A program made the position numbers and the translations under genes. Shown here piece by piece: positions 1-8,472 of a stretch of 64,000 nucleotides of DNA (position 1 is its first letter; every line of letters starts with the position of its first letter). Location of the stretch: NCBI GenBank assembly GCA_026705605.1, contig JAPPAK010000001.1, forward strand, positions 186,001 through 250,000. The letters run 5' to 3'. The DNA comes from Chloroflexota bacterium (GTDB taxonomy: Bacteria > Chloroflexota > Dehalococcoidia > Tepidiformales > Tepidiformaceae). The notes beneath the pieces were generated by a model. It saw only the letters and a list, made by a program, of their open reading frames with translations, searched no databases and was not told the origin of the DNA.

Positions 1-39
1 GAATCTCCGCCCCGCCAGACGGCGGCTGAGGAGTGCGCC

Positions 40-519
40 ATGCCCGTCGGACCCAACGATCTCGAGACCGCCCGCAAGCTCTTTGAAGAGGGCGGATGGG
101 GCAGCGGCGACCCCTATGGCCCCGACCAGTGGTTCGCCGAGGACGCGGTCATGCGCGACATCGTCGGCCATGAGGATGCGCTGCGTGGCCACGAGGAGAT
201 CCGCCAGTTCTGGGCCAGCCAGAAGGTCGGCATCACCCTCCGCGTCCCCGTCGAGGACCTCTACGTCGCCGAGGGCCACCGCGGCGTCGCCGTCCTCTGG
301 ATGGCCTACGTCCAGATCATGGACGAGGAGAACGAGAACTACGCCAAGTGGATCACCTTCGAGGGCATGTCCCGCCTCGAGTTCAACGACGAAGGCAAGG
401 TCACCCTCGAAGTCGACTACCACCACGGCCCCCAGGGCGTGACCGATAGCTGGGTCGCGCACTGGAACGCGCGCCGCGCCCGCCCCTGGAAGGAGCTGGG
501 CGAGATCACCGGCGCCTAG
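40..519 (+). CDS. SnoaL-like (NTF2-fold) protein, copy 1
   Basis: A 159-residue protein of the SnoaL/NTF2-like alpha-beta cone fold, recognised by its size, the N-terminal helix around residues 7-18, the 'WFAEDAVMRD' stretch near 31-40 and the 'GHEEIRQFW' segment near 50-58, which are typical of polyketide-cyclase-like or small-ligand-binding members. A GAGGAG ribosome binding site lies 7 bases before the ATG. No catalytic residues can be assigned, so enzyme or binding function is open. It is the first half of a tandem duplication and is about 85% identical to the next gene; the last 20 residues are identical in both. The fold assignment is fairly safe; the substrate is unknown. Confidence 0.85.
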   Translation: MPVGPNDLETARKLFEEGGWGSGDPYGPDQWFAEDAVMRDIVGHEDALRGHEEIRQFWASQKVGITLRVPVEDLYVAEGHRGVAVLWMAYVQIMDEENENYAKWITFEGMSRLEFNDEGKVTLEVDYHHGPQGVTDSWVAHWNARRARPWKELGEITGA

Positions 520-574
520 CTGCCCGCCAGACGCTTTCGTTCCCGCCCCGCCAGACACCACTGAGGAGTGCGCC

Positions 575-1054
575 ATGCCCGTCGGACCCAACGATCTTGA
601 AACCGCCCGCAAGCTCTTTGAAGAGGGCGGCTGGAGCAGCGGCGACCCCTACGGTCCCGACCAGTGGTTCGCCGAGGACGCCGTCATGCGCGACATCGTC
701 GGCCACGCCGAGCCCCTGCGCGGCCGCGAGGAAATTCGCGAGTTCTGGGCCAGCCGGCGCGTCGGCATCACGCTGCGCGTCCCCGTCGAGGAGCTCTACG
801 TCGCCGAGGGCCACCGCGGCGTCGCCGTCCTCTGGATGGCCTACGGCCAGATCGTGGACGAAGACAGCGACGACTACGGCCGCTGGGCCAGCTTCGAGGG
901 CATGTCCCGCCTCGAGTTCAACGACGACGGCGAGGTCACCCTCGAGGTCGACTACCACCACGGCGGCCAGGGCATCGTCGATAGCTGGGTCGCGCACTGG
1001 AACGCGCGCCGCGCTCGCCCCTGGAAGGAGCTCGGGGAGATCACGGGCGCCTGA
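575..1054 (+). CDS. SnoaL-like (NTF2-fold) protein, copy 2
   Basis: Same length (159 residues) and fold as the preceding gene, with the same GAGGAG ribosome binding site. Differences from copy 1 cluster at residues 45-47, 56-62 and 91-106, that is around the mouth of the presumed cone-shaped pocket, while the N-terminal 20 and C-terminal 20 residues are almost unchanged. This pattern would fit divergence of ligand preference, but that is inference. Copies 1 and 2 are separated by 55 bases and may be co-transcribed, although each keeps its own duplicated leader. The next gene is convergent and ends 9 bases downstream. Confidence 0.85.
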   Translation: MPVGPNDLETARKLFEEGGWSSGDPYGPDQWFAEDAVMRDIVGHAEPLRGREEIREFWASRRVGITLRVPVEELYVAEGHRGVAVLWMAYGQIVDEDSDDYGRWASFEGMSRLEFNDDGEVTLEVDYHHGGQGIVDSWVAHWNARRARPWKELGEITGA

Positions 1055-1063
1055 CGTCACGCC

Positions 1064-2236
1064 CTAGCGCCCCGCTGCCGCCTCCACCTCCGTCGCCGCG
1101 TCCTGCTCGACTGCGGTCACGTAAACCGTGCGCACGGCCAGCGCCTGCCGCAGATCCCGCACGACATCCTCGAAGAACTGCGCGCGGTAGTCGGCGTTCG
1201 TGACGATGCTCACCGTGAAGTAGAAGGCCGAAAAGGCGGTGAGGAAGACCGCCACCTTCACGTGCGCGAGCGTCAGCACGGTCCCGGTAGCATCGTCGAT
1301 TCCGAGGAGGACCTGCGGCTCCTGGCCGATCCAGTCCCGGACGAGCGCTTCGTCCATCGCGATCACGCCGAAGGCGACGAAGAACACCCCCAGCACCGCG
1401 CTCACGAACGCCACCTGCAGCGTCAGGCTGAAGAGCACGACCAGCCCCGCATTGAGCCACTGCCGCCTGCTGAGCGGGGCATCCAGCCGAAGCGCCCGCG
1501 CGTCCATCGCCAGCTCCTCGGCGGGCGTTCCCCGCACGAGTCCCTCCACCCGTTGGGCGCTGTCGAACGTCTCCAGCTCGCCGATCTCGCCCGGCAGCCG
1601 GGACACGAGGAAGGCGCCGGTCACCACGACGAAGAGTCCGACCAGGAGCCCGAGGAGAGCATCCTCGAGCCCTCCCGCCACTCTCCACACCTCCTCGGTG
1701 ATGAAGAGGAACGTCACGAACAGGAGCAACAGCGGCAGCGCCCGTGCGAACAGGCCCGCGACGTCGCGGACGTTCCGGACGAGGAGCAAGCCCGCCCAAC
1801 CCAGGATGGGTAGCAGCCCGTAGCTCACGACGGCGAAGATCACCGCCAGAATCACCGCGTTGAAGAACATGAGCGAGAAGAGGTGTGTCCAGTTCAGGTC
1901 GAGAGTGGCTGCGAGGGCGCCCGGCAGAACCAGGTACACGGCCACCTCCACCCACCCCACCCGCTGCGGCAGCGCCAGCAGCCTCCGTCCCCGCAGGAAG
2001 TTGAGCCCCGCCCAGACTCCCGGGATCAGCAGCAGCACAAACCCCACGACCAGCACGTTCACCCACCACGGAAGGCTCGGGTTCACGAAGAGGAAGGCCT
2101 CGAGCAGGAGCGCCAGCACGAGAAACGGCATGGCCCGCGTGAGAATGTCCTCGCGCGCGTTGTAGTTCTGGATGAAGTGAGGGACGCCCCGCCTCTGGAA
2201 CCACCCCTCCGTGGCCGCGATCGCCTCGGCGCTCAT
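1064..2236 (-). CDS. Polytopic membrane protein of unknown function
   Basis: I do not recognise the family. The 390-residue protein has about nine or ten hydrophobic segments, roughly at residues 30-48, 53-73, 90-107, 113-147 (two), 162-180, 187-205, 255-290 (two) and 320-342. A soluble loop of about 45 residues near 206-250 contains 'GEIGELETFDSAQRVEGL', and the C-terminal tail is acidic and alanine-rich. The frame is open further upstream to 2413, but that would overlap the next gene by about 150 bases, so I chose the ATG at 2236, 20 bases after the neighbour's stop. It probably forms a two-gene unit with the upstream small gene. Confidence 0.75.
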   Translation of the reverse strand: MSAEAIAATEGWFQRRGVPHFIQNYNAREDILTRAMPFLVLALLLEAFLFVNPSLPWWVNVLVVGFVLLLIPGVWAGLNFLRGRRLLALPQRVGWVEVAVYLVLPGALAATLDLNWTHLFSLMFFNAVILAVIFAVVSYGLLPILGWAGLLLVRNVRDVAGLFARALPLLLLFVTFLFITEEVWRVAGGLEDALLGLLVGLFVVVTGAFLVSRLPGEIGELETFDSAQRVEGLVRGTPAEELAMDARALRLDAPLSRRQWLNAGLVVLFSLTLQVAFVSAVLGVFFVAFGVIAMDEALVRDWIGQEPQVLLGIDDATGTVLTLAHVKVAVFLTAFSAFYFTVSIVTNADYRAQFFEDVVRDLRQALAVRTVYVTAVEQDAATEVEAAAGR

Positions 2237-2256
2237 GACGGCCGGCCCGGAGGCCG

Positions 2257-2649
2257 CTACTCGCTCAGGAACATCGGGCCCGGAGGTGCGCTCGCGGCCG
2301 CCGCCTCCGTCGCCTTCAGCATGTCCCGGATACGCTCCGCCTCGCGCCCGAGTTCCTCGGGGCTGAGCGAGTAGGCATGGCGCGCGATCCCGCCCATGCC
2401 CCGCGAACCCCACTCCACCACCAGGTCCTCAATCTCGTCCAGCACCGGCCCCGGCACGGCCTTGCGCGGCAGCCGCAGCTCCGCAATCCGCGTCCAAGCC
2501 GCCGCCAGGCCCTGCGGCGTCGGTTCCTCCGTGCCGAGGTCACCCACCGCATCCCGCAGCCGCGCGATCGTCGGCTCCAACTGGTGCGCGGTGTAGGTCG
2601 CGTCGTGGTCGTCCCGAAGGATGTCCGGCAGGTCCAGGTTGATGGGCAT
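2257..2649 (-). CDS. Hypothetical soluble protein, 130 residues
   Basis: A small acidic, mostly helical protein with no signal peptide or membrane segment. The N-terminus 'MPINLDLPDILRDDHDATY' is followed by a helix containing 'LRDAVGDLGT' and a C-terminal helical stretch around 'LSPEELGREAERIRDMLKA'. No family is recognised. It precedes the polytopic membrane protein with 20 bases between them on the same strand, so the two are probably translated from one message and this may be a cytoplasmic partner. The divergent neighbour is a nitroreductase starting 59 bases away. Confidence 0.65.
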   Translation of the reverse strand: MPINLDLPDILRDDHDATYTAHQLEPTIARLRDAVGDLGTEEPTPQGLAAAWTRIAELRLPRKAVPGPVLDEIEDLVVEWGSRGMGGIARHAYSLSPEELGREAERIRDMLKATEAAAASAPPGPMFLSE

Positions 2650-2708
2650 GGCCGCAGTCTAGCCCTCCGAGCGCCCCTCCGGGAGGCCGTCCGCGCTACA
2701 CTCCCGCC

Positions 2709-3317
2709 ATGAGCATTACCAGCGACATCTTCGAAGTTATGGACACCTGCCGCGCCATGCGCCGGCTCAAGCCCGACCCCGTCGACCGCGACCTTCTCCG
2801 CAAGCTCGTCCACGCCGCCACCCGCGCCCCCAGCGCCGGCAACACGCAGCTCTGGGGCTTCCTCATCGTCGATGAGCCGGAGGGCAAGCAGTTCCTCGGC
2901 GAACTCATGCGCGAGCAGTTCGGCGCGCGTTTCCAGGTGCCCGAGGGCGACGAGCCCCCCGCCCGCATGATGCGCGCCGTCGCCGAGCTCGTGAACAACT
3001 TCGACCAGGTGCCCGCCGTCATCTTCCCCTGCGTCGAGAACGGCTATCCGCCGGGCGGCGAGCCCAACCCGATGTTCATGTGGTCGACCGTCTACCCCGC
3101 CACCCAGAACCTCCTCCTCGCCGCCCGCGCCCTCGGCCTCGGCGCCGCCATGACCACCTTCCAGATGGCCAACGAGGACGCCATCAAGGAGCGCTTCGGC
3201 GTCCCCGAGAACGTCTCCATCGGCGCCACCATCCCCGTCGGCTATCCGAAGGGCCGCTTCGGACCGGTCACGCGCAAGCCCGTGGAGGAAGTCATCCACT
3301 GGAACGCTTGGAGCTAA
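2709..3317 (+). CDS. Nitroreductase family oxidoreductase
   Basis: A 202-residue FMN-dependent nitroreductase-fold enzyme. The phosphate-binding start 'CRAMRRLKPDPV' (residues 14-25), the 'RAPSAGNTQLW' flavin segment (39-49) and the dimer helix 'NLLLAARALGLGAAMTT' (residues about 137-153) are family hallmarks. Members reduce nitroaromatics, quinones, halogenated phenols or unsaturated rings with NAD(P)H; the substrate cannot be read here. A paralogue lies at 61064-61723 with a closely similar C-terminal end ('RKPV-EV--W'). There is no ribosome binding site: a TACACT -10-like box ends 6 bases before the ATG, so the message may be leaderless. Confidence 0.88.
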   Translation: MSITSDIFEVMDTCRAMRRLKPDPVDRDLLRKLVHAATRAPSAGNTQLWGFLIVDEPEGKQFLGELMREQFGARFQVPEGDEPPARMMRAVAELVNNFDQVPAVIFPCVENGYPPGGEPNPMFMWSTVYPATQNLLLAARALGLGAAMTTFQMANEDAIKERFGVPENVSIGATIPVGYPKGRFGPVTRKPVEEVIHWNAWS

Positions 3318-3327
3318 CGAGCGGACC

Positions 3328-4149
3328 TCAGTCCCCGTCGCGCGGAGGCAGCTCGACGGGGACGCCTACCCACGCGCCGATGTTCTCGCCCGTGCGCCCT
3401 TCCGGGCCCTCGCGCAGCAGGTCCAGCACGAGCCCCGCGATCTGCTCCGGCCGGATCCACGTCTCCACCCGGTAGGGGAAGGGGCGTCCCTGCCAGTAGG
3501 CGCGCAGCATCGGCGTGTCCGTCTCGCCCATGCAAATCGCGTTCACGCGCACCCCGTGCTCCCGCAGCGCCCCGGCCCACGCCTGCGTCAGACCAGTCAG
3601 GGCGAACTTCGAGGCGCTGTAGAGGTCGGTGAACGGCGGCCGCTCGCCCACGATCGCGAGTTCCTCGGCCGTCCGCGGCATCAGCGGCTTCGGTGGCACC
3701 ACGTAGTAGGTGCTCATGTTCACGATGTCGCCCCCGCCCCGCTCGATCATGCTCGGCATCACCGCCCGGCCGAAGAGAAAGCACCCCCGCAGGTTCGTCC
3801 CCATGATCGACTCGTACTCCCGCAGCGCCTTGCTCCGGGGGTCCCGAACCGTGTGGTCTCCCCAGACGGCGGCGTTGTTCACGAGGATGTCCACCCCGCC
3901 GAACCGCTCCGTCGCCAGGTCGACCGTCGTGTAGACGTCCTCCGGTTCCGAAACGTCCGCGACCAGCCCCACCACCTCACCCCCGCCCCGTTCCGTCACC
4001 TCGTCCGCGACCTCCTCCACCAGCGGCCGCACGTCGCACGTCACGACGCTCGCGCCCTCGGACGCCAGCGCCTCCACGCAGGCGCGCCCGATCCCCATCG
4101 CCCCGCCCGTGACGATCGCGCCCCTGCCCTCGAGGAGCTTCCCCGCCAC
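3328..4149 (-). CDS. SDR family oxidoreductase
   Basis: A 273-residue classical short-chain dehydrogenase. The Rossmann motif is 'TGGAMGIGRA' (residues 14-23), the NNAA motif is present, and the catalytic Tyr-Lys pair is in 'YSASK'. The C-terminal tail 'AWVGVPVELPPRDGD' is longer than usual. The best start is a GTG at 4149, only 3 bases after the upstream SDR's stop codon and without an obvious ribosome binding site, which suggests translational coupling to the preceding SDR. Together they would carry out two successive alcohol/ketone oxidoreductions in one pathway. Cofactor: 'TCDVRP' after the second strand has an Asp, suggesting NAD rather than NADP. Confidence 0.88.
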   Translation of the reverse strand: MAGKLLEGRGAIVTGGAMGIGRACVEALASEGASVVTCDVRPLVEEVADEVTERGGGEVVGLVADVSEPEDVYTTVDLATERFGGVDILVNNAAVWGDHTVRDPRSKALREYESIMGTNLRGCFLFGRAVMPSMIERGGGDIVNMSTYYVVPPKPLMPRTAEELAIVGERPPFTDLYSASKFALTGLTQAWAGALREHGVRVNAICMGETDTPMLRAYWQGRPFPYRVETWIRPEQIAGLVLDLLREGPEGRTGENIGAWVGVPVELPPRDGD

Positions 4150-4152
4150 GGG

Positions 4153-4926
4153 TCAGCCGTTCGCGTAGATGCCGGCGTCGACGATCAGCGTCTGTCCAGT
4201 CATCATGCGGCTCTCGTCCGAGGCCAGGAACACGGCCGTGCCCGTCAGGTCGCCCGGCTCGAGCGACGTGCCCAGCGCTGCCTGCTGCCGCATGTGCTCT
4301 GCGAATGCCTCCGGAACGACCCGCCTCGTCGCGTCCGTCATCGTCACGCCCGGCGCGATCGCGTTCACGCGGATGTTCGAGGGCCCCGCGGTCTTCGCCA
4401 TCGACTTCGTCAGGTACACCACCCCCGACTTCGAGAGTCCGTAGGCGTAGTTGGGGAAGTTCTCCACCTCCCCCGGCGGCTTGTTGAACATGTAGGAGGC
4501 GATCGACGAGATGTTGATGATGGAGCCGCCGCCCTGCTCCTTCATCTGCGGGAACACCGCCCGCCCGCACACGAGGATGCCCACCAGGTTCACGTCGAGC
4601 ACCCGCCGCAGGTAGTCGATGCTCGGGTCGCCCACCTCCAGGTCGTAGTAGATGGCGGCGTTGTTCACGAGGATGTCGACCCGCCCGAAGCGCTCGACCG
4701 TGTCCGCCACCATCTTCGCCGCCCCCGCCTCGTCCGCGACGTCGGCGTGGATGGCGAGGGCCGAGGCGCCCGTCGCCTCGATCTCCGATTCCACCTCCTT
4801 CGCCTCCTCCGCCCGCAGATCGGCGACCGCGACCGATGCCCCCTCTGCGGCGAACCGCAGGCTGTACTCCCGCCCGATGCCCTGTCCCCCGCCCGTGACG
4901 ATCGCGACTTTGTCCTGCAAGCGCAT
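4153..4926 (-). CDS. SDR family oxidoreductase
   Basis: A 257-residue classical short-chain dehydrogenase with 'TGGGQGIGREY' (nucleotide loop), 'NNAAIYYDL', a catalytic serine in 'NISSIASYMF' and 'YGLSK' as the Tyr-Lys pair. It ends in 'GQTLIVDAGIYANG', close to the usual SDR C-terminus. The frame stays open upstream to 5070, but the ATG at 4926 has a strong GAGGAGGAG ribosome binding site four bases before it and gives the standard N-terminus 'MRLQDKVAIVTGGG'. It leads a two-SDR unit. Asp after the second strand ('VADLRAE') favours NAD(H). Confidence 0.9.
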   Translation of the reverse strand: MRLQDKVAIVTGGGQGIGREYSLRFAAEGASVAVADLRAEEAKEVESEIEATGASALAIHADVADEAGAAKMVADTVERFGRVDILVNNAAIYYDLEVGDPSIDYLRRVLDVNLVGILVCGRAVFPQMKEQGGGSIINISSIASYMFNKPPGEVENFPNYAYGLSKSGVVYLTKSMAKTAGPSNIRVNAIAPGVTMTDATRRVVPEAFAEHMRQQAALGTSLEPGDLTGTAVFLASDESRMMTGQTLIVDAGIYANG

Positions 4927-5032
4927 GGCGCTCCTCCTCGTGGATGTTGGCGGGGAGCTTAGCGCGCCGCTCCCCGCCCCGTCCCGCGCGGTACCATCCC
5001 CGCGCAACCGCGAGCCACGGAGGAGACCCCGC

Positions 5033-5446
5033 ATGGATGAACAGGAACGCGCCAACGACGAGCTCGTCACCCGCTTCTGCAGGGAGTGGGACGCCGCCTA
5101 CCTCACCACCGAGGCCATGGCCCCCTACTTCACCGACGATGCCGTCTACCACAACATCCCCCTGCCCCCGATCGAAGGCGGCGCCAACATCGCCGCCATG
5201 CTTGGTGGCGGCGGCGCCCCCGACGAGGAGCGCGGCAGCAAGAACCTCGGCTGGGTCGTCCACCACCAGGCCGCCAACGGTGACGTCGTCCTGAACGAGC
5301 GCACCGACAGCTTCGAGGTCGCCGGGAAGCGCTGGGACGTGCCCGTCTGCGGCGTCTTCCTCATCCGTGACGGCAAGATCGCTCGCTGGTCCGACTACTT
5401 CGACATGGACCACACCTGGCTCCCGCGCCCCCCGCGCGACGGCTGA
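5033..5446 (+). CDS. Limonene-1,2-epoxide hydrolase family protein
   Basis: A 137-residue NTF2-fold protein of the limonene-1,2-epoxide hydrolase family. All five residues of the family active site can be matched: the Tyr and Asn in 'YHNIPLPP' (about residues 43-45), the Arg and Asp in 'ERTDSF' (about 88-90) and the Asp in 'WSDYFD' (about 122). Members open epoxides by a single-step hydrolysis. The start ATG has GGAGGAG 9-10 bases upstream. It is divergent from the SDR pair; an epoxide hydrolase beside dehydrogenases and near a P450 fits terpenoid or alicyclic epoxide degradation, but the substrate is inferred only from family. Confidence 0.85.
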   Translation: MDEQERANDELVTRFCREWDAAYLTTEAMAPYFTDDAVYHNIPLPPIEGGANIAAMLGGGGAPDEERGSKNLGWVVHHQAANGDVVLNERTDSFEVAGKRWDVPVCGVFLIRDGKIARWSDYFDMDHTWLPRPPRDG

Positions 5447-5456
5447 TCGCGGGCAA

Positions 5457-5488
5457 GAGAAAAGGGCCGCCTGGGCGGCCCCTTTCTC
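5457..5488. terminator. Bidirectional Rho-independent terminator
   Basis: A 15-bp stem with one mismatch (GAGAAAAGGGCCGCC pairing with GGCGGCCCCTTTCTC) and a 2-base loop TG lies between the convergent epoxide-hydrolase and hsp20 genes. It has an A-rich left flank and a T-rich right flank, so it can terminate both. Confidence 0.85.
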
Positions 5489-5512
5489 GGGAGGGATGGT
5501 GATCGCGAGAGG

Positions 5513-5944
5513 CTAGCTCGTCGCGATCTTGATCTGCTTCGGCTTCGCCGCCGCCGGCACCGGGATGCGCAGCGTCAGCACGCCGTTCTTCAGGTCGGCG
5601 TTCACGTCGGCGTCATGCAGCACGCCCGGGAGAGCCAGCCGCCGGCTCAACGTCGACCAGCGCCGCTCGCGCCGGTGGTAGCGCTCGTCCTCGTGCGCCT
5701 CGCTCACGCTGTGCTCCGCCTTGATGGAGAGCACGCCCTGGTGGAGCTGCACGTCGATCTCGTCCTCGGCGAAGCCGGGAAGGGAGGCGCGCACGATCAG
5801 TTCCTGGTCGGTCTCGGAGATGTCGACGCCGAGCGCGCCCTCGTCGTAGCCGCTCGCCTCGGTCGTCGCGAACGCGCGGTTGAAGAAGCGATCCATGAAC
5901 TCACGGGGCGAATCGAAGGGGTCGTAACGGACCATGCCTGCCAT
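5513..5944 (-). CDS. Small heat shock protein, Hsp20/alpha-crystallin family
   Basis: A 143-residue holdase chaperone. The N-terminal arm 'MAGMVRYDPFDSPREFMDRF' is typical of class A bacterial Hsp20; the alpha-crystallin domain runs from about residue 38 to 130, with 'VRASLPGF' and the conserved 'LKNGVLTLRIP' near the end; the C-terminal tail has an I/V-x-I-like 'IKIA'. The ATG at 5944 was chosen because upstream in-frame sequence is regulatory. Directly upstream lies a consensus -35/-10 promoter overlapped by a CIRCE inverted repeat, so heat control by an HrcA-type repressor is expected. It works as a cytoplasmic oligomer preventing aggregation. Confidence 0.93.
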   Translation of the reverse strand: MAGMVRYDPFDSPREFMDRFFNRAFATTEASGYDEGALGVDISETDQELIVRASLPGFAEDEIDVQLHQGVLSIKAEHSVSEAHEDERYHRRERRWSTLSRRLALPGVLHDADVNADLKNGVLTLRIPVPAAAKPKQIKIATS

Positions 5945-5989
5945 TTTCCTTAGCACTCCTCTCACAAACACGTTGTGAAGTCTGAGAAG

Positions 5990-6029
5990 AGTATGCGTTG
6001 CATTGGCACTCTTGTCAAGAGAGTGCCAA
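5990..6029 (-). promoter_or_regulatory. Heat-shock promoter with CIRCE operator
   Basis: Positions 6003-6029 are TTGGCACTC, nine bases, then GAGTGCCAA, a perfect inverted repeat matching the HrcA-binding CIRCE element (canonical TTAGCACTC-N9-GAGTGCTAA) with one compensated change per arm. On the minus strand a perfect TTGACA (6018-6013) sits inside the spacer, followed after 17 bases by CATACT (5995-5990). An extra single half-site TTAGCACTC lies at 5950-5958 in the leader of hsp20. Confidence 0.92.
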
Positions 6030-6084
6030 GAGGCCTTCACGCAGGCATCCGGAACGGAGGAAACAGGCCCTTCAGGAGGAGCCG

Positions 6085-7347
6085 CTAGGCCTTGTCGAAC
6101 AGGATGTGGAGGTTGTTCAGGCCCCGCAGGATGTAGCTCGGCTGGTGCGTCGGCGCCGGATGGTCGGGGTCCAGGCGGAAGTTCGTCATCCGCTTCACGA
6201 CCTCCTCGAACGCCACGCGGATCTCCAGCCGCGCCAGCGCCGCGCCCACGCAGTAGTGCGGCCCCGCGCTGAACGCCATCTGCTCGCGCGCGTTCTCCCG
6301 CCCCACATCGAACTGCGCCGCGTCGGCAAACTGGCACTCGTCACGGTTCGCCGCCGCGTAGATCAGCATCATCAGCTGACCTTCGGGGAGATCGACGCCG
6401 CCGAGCGTGACCGGCTTCGTGGTGCGGCGGAACAGGGCCCGCACGGGCGTCTCCACCCGCAACGTCTCCTCCACCATGTTCGTGATCAGCGAAGGGTCGT
6501 CCTGGACTTTCGTCAGCTCGTCCGGGTTCTCGATGAAGAGCAGCATCGTGCTGCCGATGCAGTGCGCGGTCGTTTCCTTCCCCGCCACCTGCAACTGCTG
6601 GAGGATGCTCAGGATCTCGGCGTCGTTCAGCGGGCGCTTCCCGTCGTCGGGGTGGTCCATCTCGACCGTCGCCAGGGTGGTGATGATGTTGTCCTTGGGG
6701 TCTTCCCGCGCCTCCTGGGCCCGCATCAGGAAGTATTCCTGCAGTTCCAGACCCGCCTTCAGGATGGAGCGTTCCTCCTCCGGGGGAATCTGCCGCTCGA
6801 TGCCCCCGATGGCCGCGTCCGCGCGCGCCTTGTAGTCCTTCAGGTCCTTCCGCGGCACCCCGATCTGGTCGGCGATCACCGCCATCGGCACCTCATCGGC
6901 GAACTGCTTCGTGAAGTCCACCTTGCCGTCGTCGATGAACTCGTCGATCAACCCGGTCACGATCTCGCGTACGTAGCCCTCCATGCTGGCCACGCGCCGC
7001 GCCGAGAGGGCCTTGTTCACGAGCGAGCGGTAGCGCATGTGATAGGGCGGGTCGGCCGCCAGGAGCGTGGGCGCGCTTGCCCGATTCGTGGTCTCGCGGA
7101 GCATCTTCAGCTCCTCGTCCACGTTCTCGTCCTGCTGCATGACCAGGTCGGCCGGCCCCGTCGGGATCGACGAGGAGTACGTGATCGGGTCGTGCACGAC
7201 CTCTGACAGCAGCTCGTACGTGCTCACCACGGCCATCCCCAGTTCGGGCACGAAGTGGACCGGCGCCTCGGCGTGCAGCGCCTCATAGAACGGGTACGGG
7301 CACTCCAGGGTCTCGGGCGCGATCAGGTTGAAGTCGGCAACGGACAT
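6085..7347 (-). CDS. Cytochrome P450
   Basis: A 420-residue soluble class-I-type bacterial P450. The oxygen-activation helix reads 'AGKETTAHCIG' (near residue 250), the K-helix ExxR is 'ETLR', and the haem-ligand loop is 'FSAGPHYCVGAALARLE', with the Cys as fifth haem ligand. No membrane segment is present. It needs separate ferredoxin and reductase partners, none of which lies in this window. The haem loop has FSAG where FGxG is usual, which is tolerated in many families. About 330 bases separate it from the next upstream gene, and this gap carries a tandem 55-56 bp array. Substrate unknown; terpene, steroid or alkyl oxidation is plausible. Confidence 0.93.
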   Translation of the reverse strand: MSVADFNLIAPETLECPYPFYEALHAEAPVHFVPELGMAVVSTYELLSEVVHDPITYSSSIPTGPADLVMQQDENVDEELKMLRETTNRASAPTLLAADPPYHMRYRSLVNKALSARRVASMEGYVREIVTGLIDEFIDDGKVDFTKQFADEVPMAVIADQIGVPRKDLKDYKARADAAIGGIERQIPPEEERSILKAGLELQEYFLMRAQEAREDPKDNIITTLATVEMDHPDDGKRPLNDAEILSILQQLQVAGKETTAHCIGSTMLLFIENPDELTKVQDDPSLITNMVEETLRVETPVRALFRRTTKPVTLGGVDLPEGQLMMLIYAAANRDECQFADAAQFDVGRENAREQMAFSAGPHYCVGAALARLEIRVAFEEVVKRMTNFRLDPDHPAPTHQPSYILRGLNNLHILFDKA

Positions 7348-7454
7348 GGCGATTCACTCCAGTCGCCCGCGGGCGGGCGTGGTCGCCGAATCGTACGGAC
7401 TTTGCCCCGCAGCCGCACCCGCAAGGCCCGCAGCGTCCCCCACACGACCCGGTC

Positions 7455-7673
7455 CACCCTTCGCGGCGGAAAACGATCGACGGCTAGAACTGCTGCCGGC
7501 CCAGAGAGTCACCCCTCGCGGCGCAGATCGGCGGGAAGGCTCGAACGTACTCCGGCCCAGAAAAACACCCCACGCGGCGCCGCGCTGTACGGTCGGAAAG
7601 AGAGGCGTTCTGCAACACCGCCACCCCTCGCGGCGGAGATCGGTGTGAAGGCTTGAGCTACTGGCGGCCCAGA
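7455..7673. repeat. Four-unit tandem array, 55-56 bp period
   Basis: The words TCGCGGCG (7461, 7516, variant at 7572, 7628) and GGCCCAGA (7498, 7554, 7666) recur with spacings of 55, 56 and 56 bases, giving four degenerate direct repeats. Unit 3 is the most diverged. The array starts right after the stop codon of the ABC ATPase gene and ends about 110 bases upstream of the P450 start. The rest of this 329-base gap shows no gene. Confidence 0.8.
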
Positions 7674-7676
7674 AAA

Positions 7677-8453
<777 letters not shown>

Positions 8454-8472
8454 CGGGCTTCCCCCTCAGATG

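Larger units (their letters stand above)
8..1054 (+). repeat. Tandem gene duplication, about 535-bp period
   Basis: Two consecutive units each contain the leader words CCCCGCCAGAC and TGAGGAGTGCGCC and then a 159-codon gene. The start codons are 535 bases apart. The leaders are duplicated together with the genes, so the whole promoter-proximal unit was copied. The two proteins differ at roughly 24 of 159 positions, so the duplication is not very recent. Confidence 0.9.

Noticed and set aside
7455-7673. Possible CRISPR array
   Set aside because: The repeated words are degenerate, the whole unit rather than only a spacer varies, there are only four units, and no cas gene is present.
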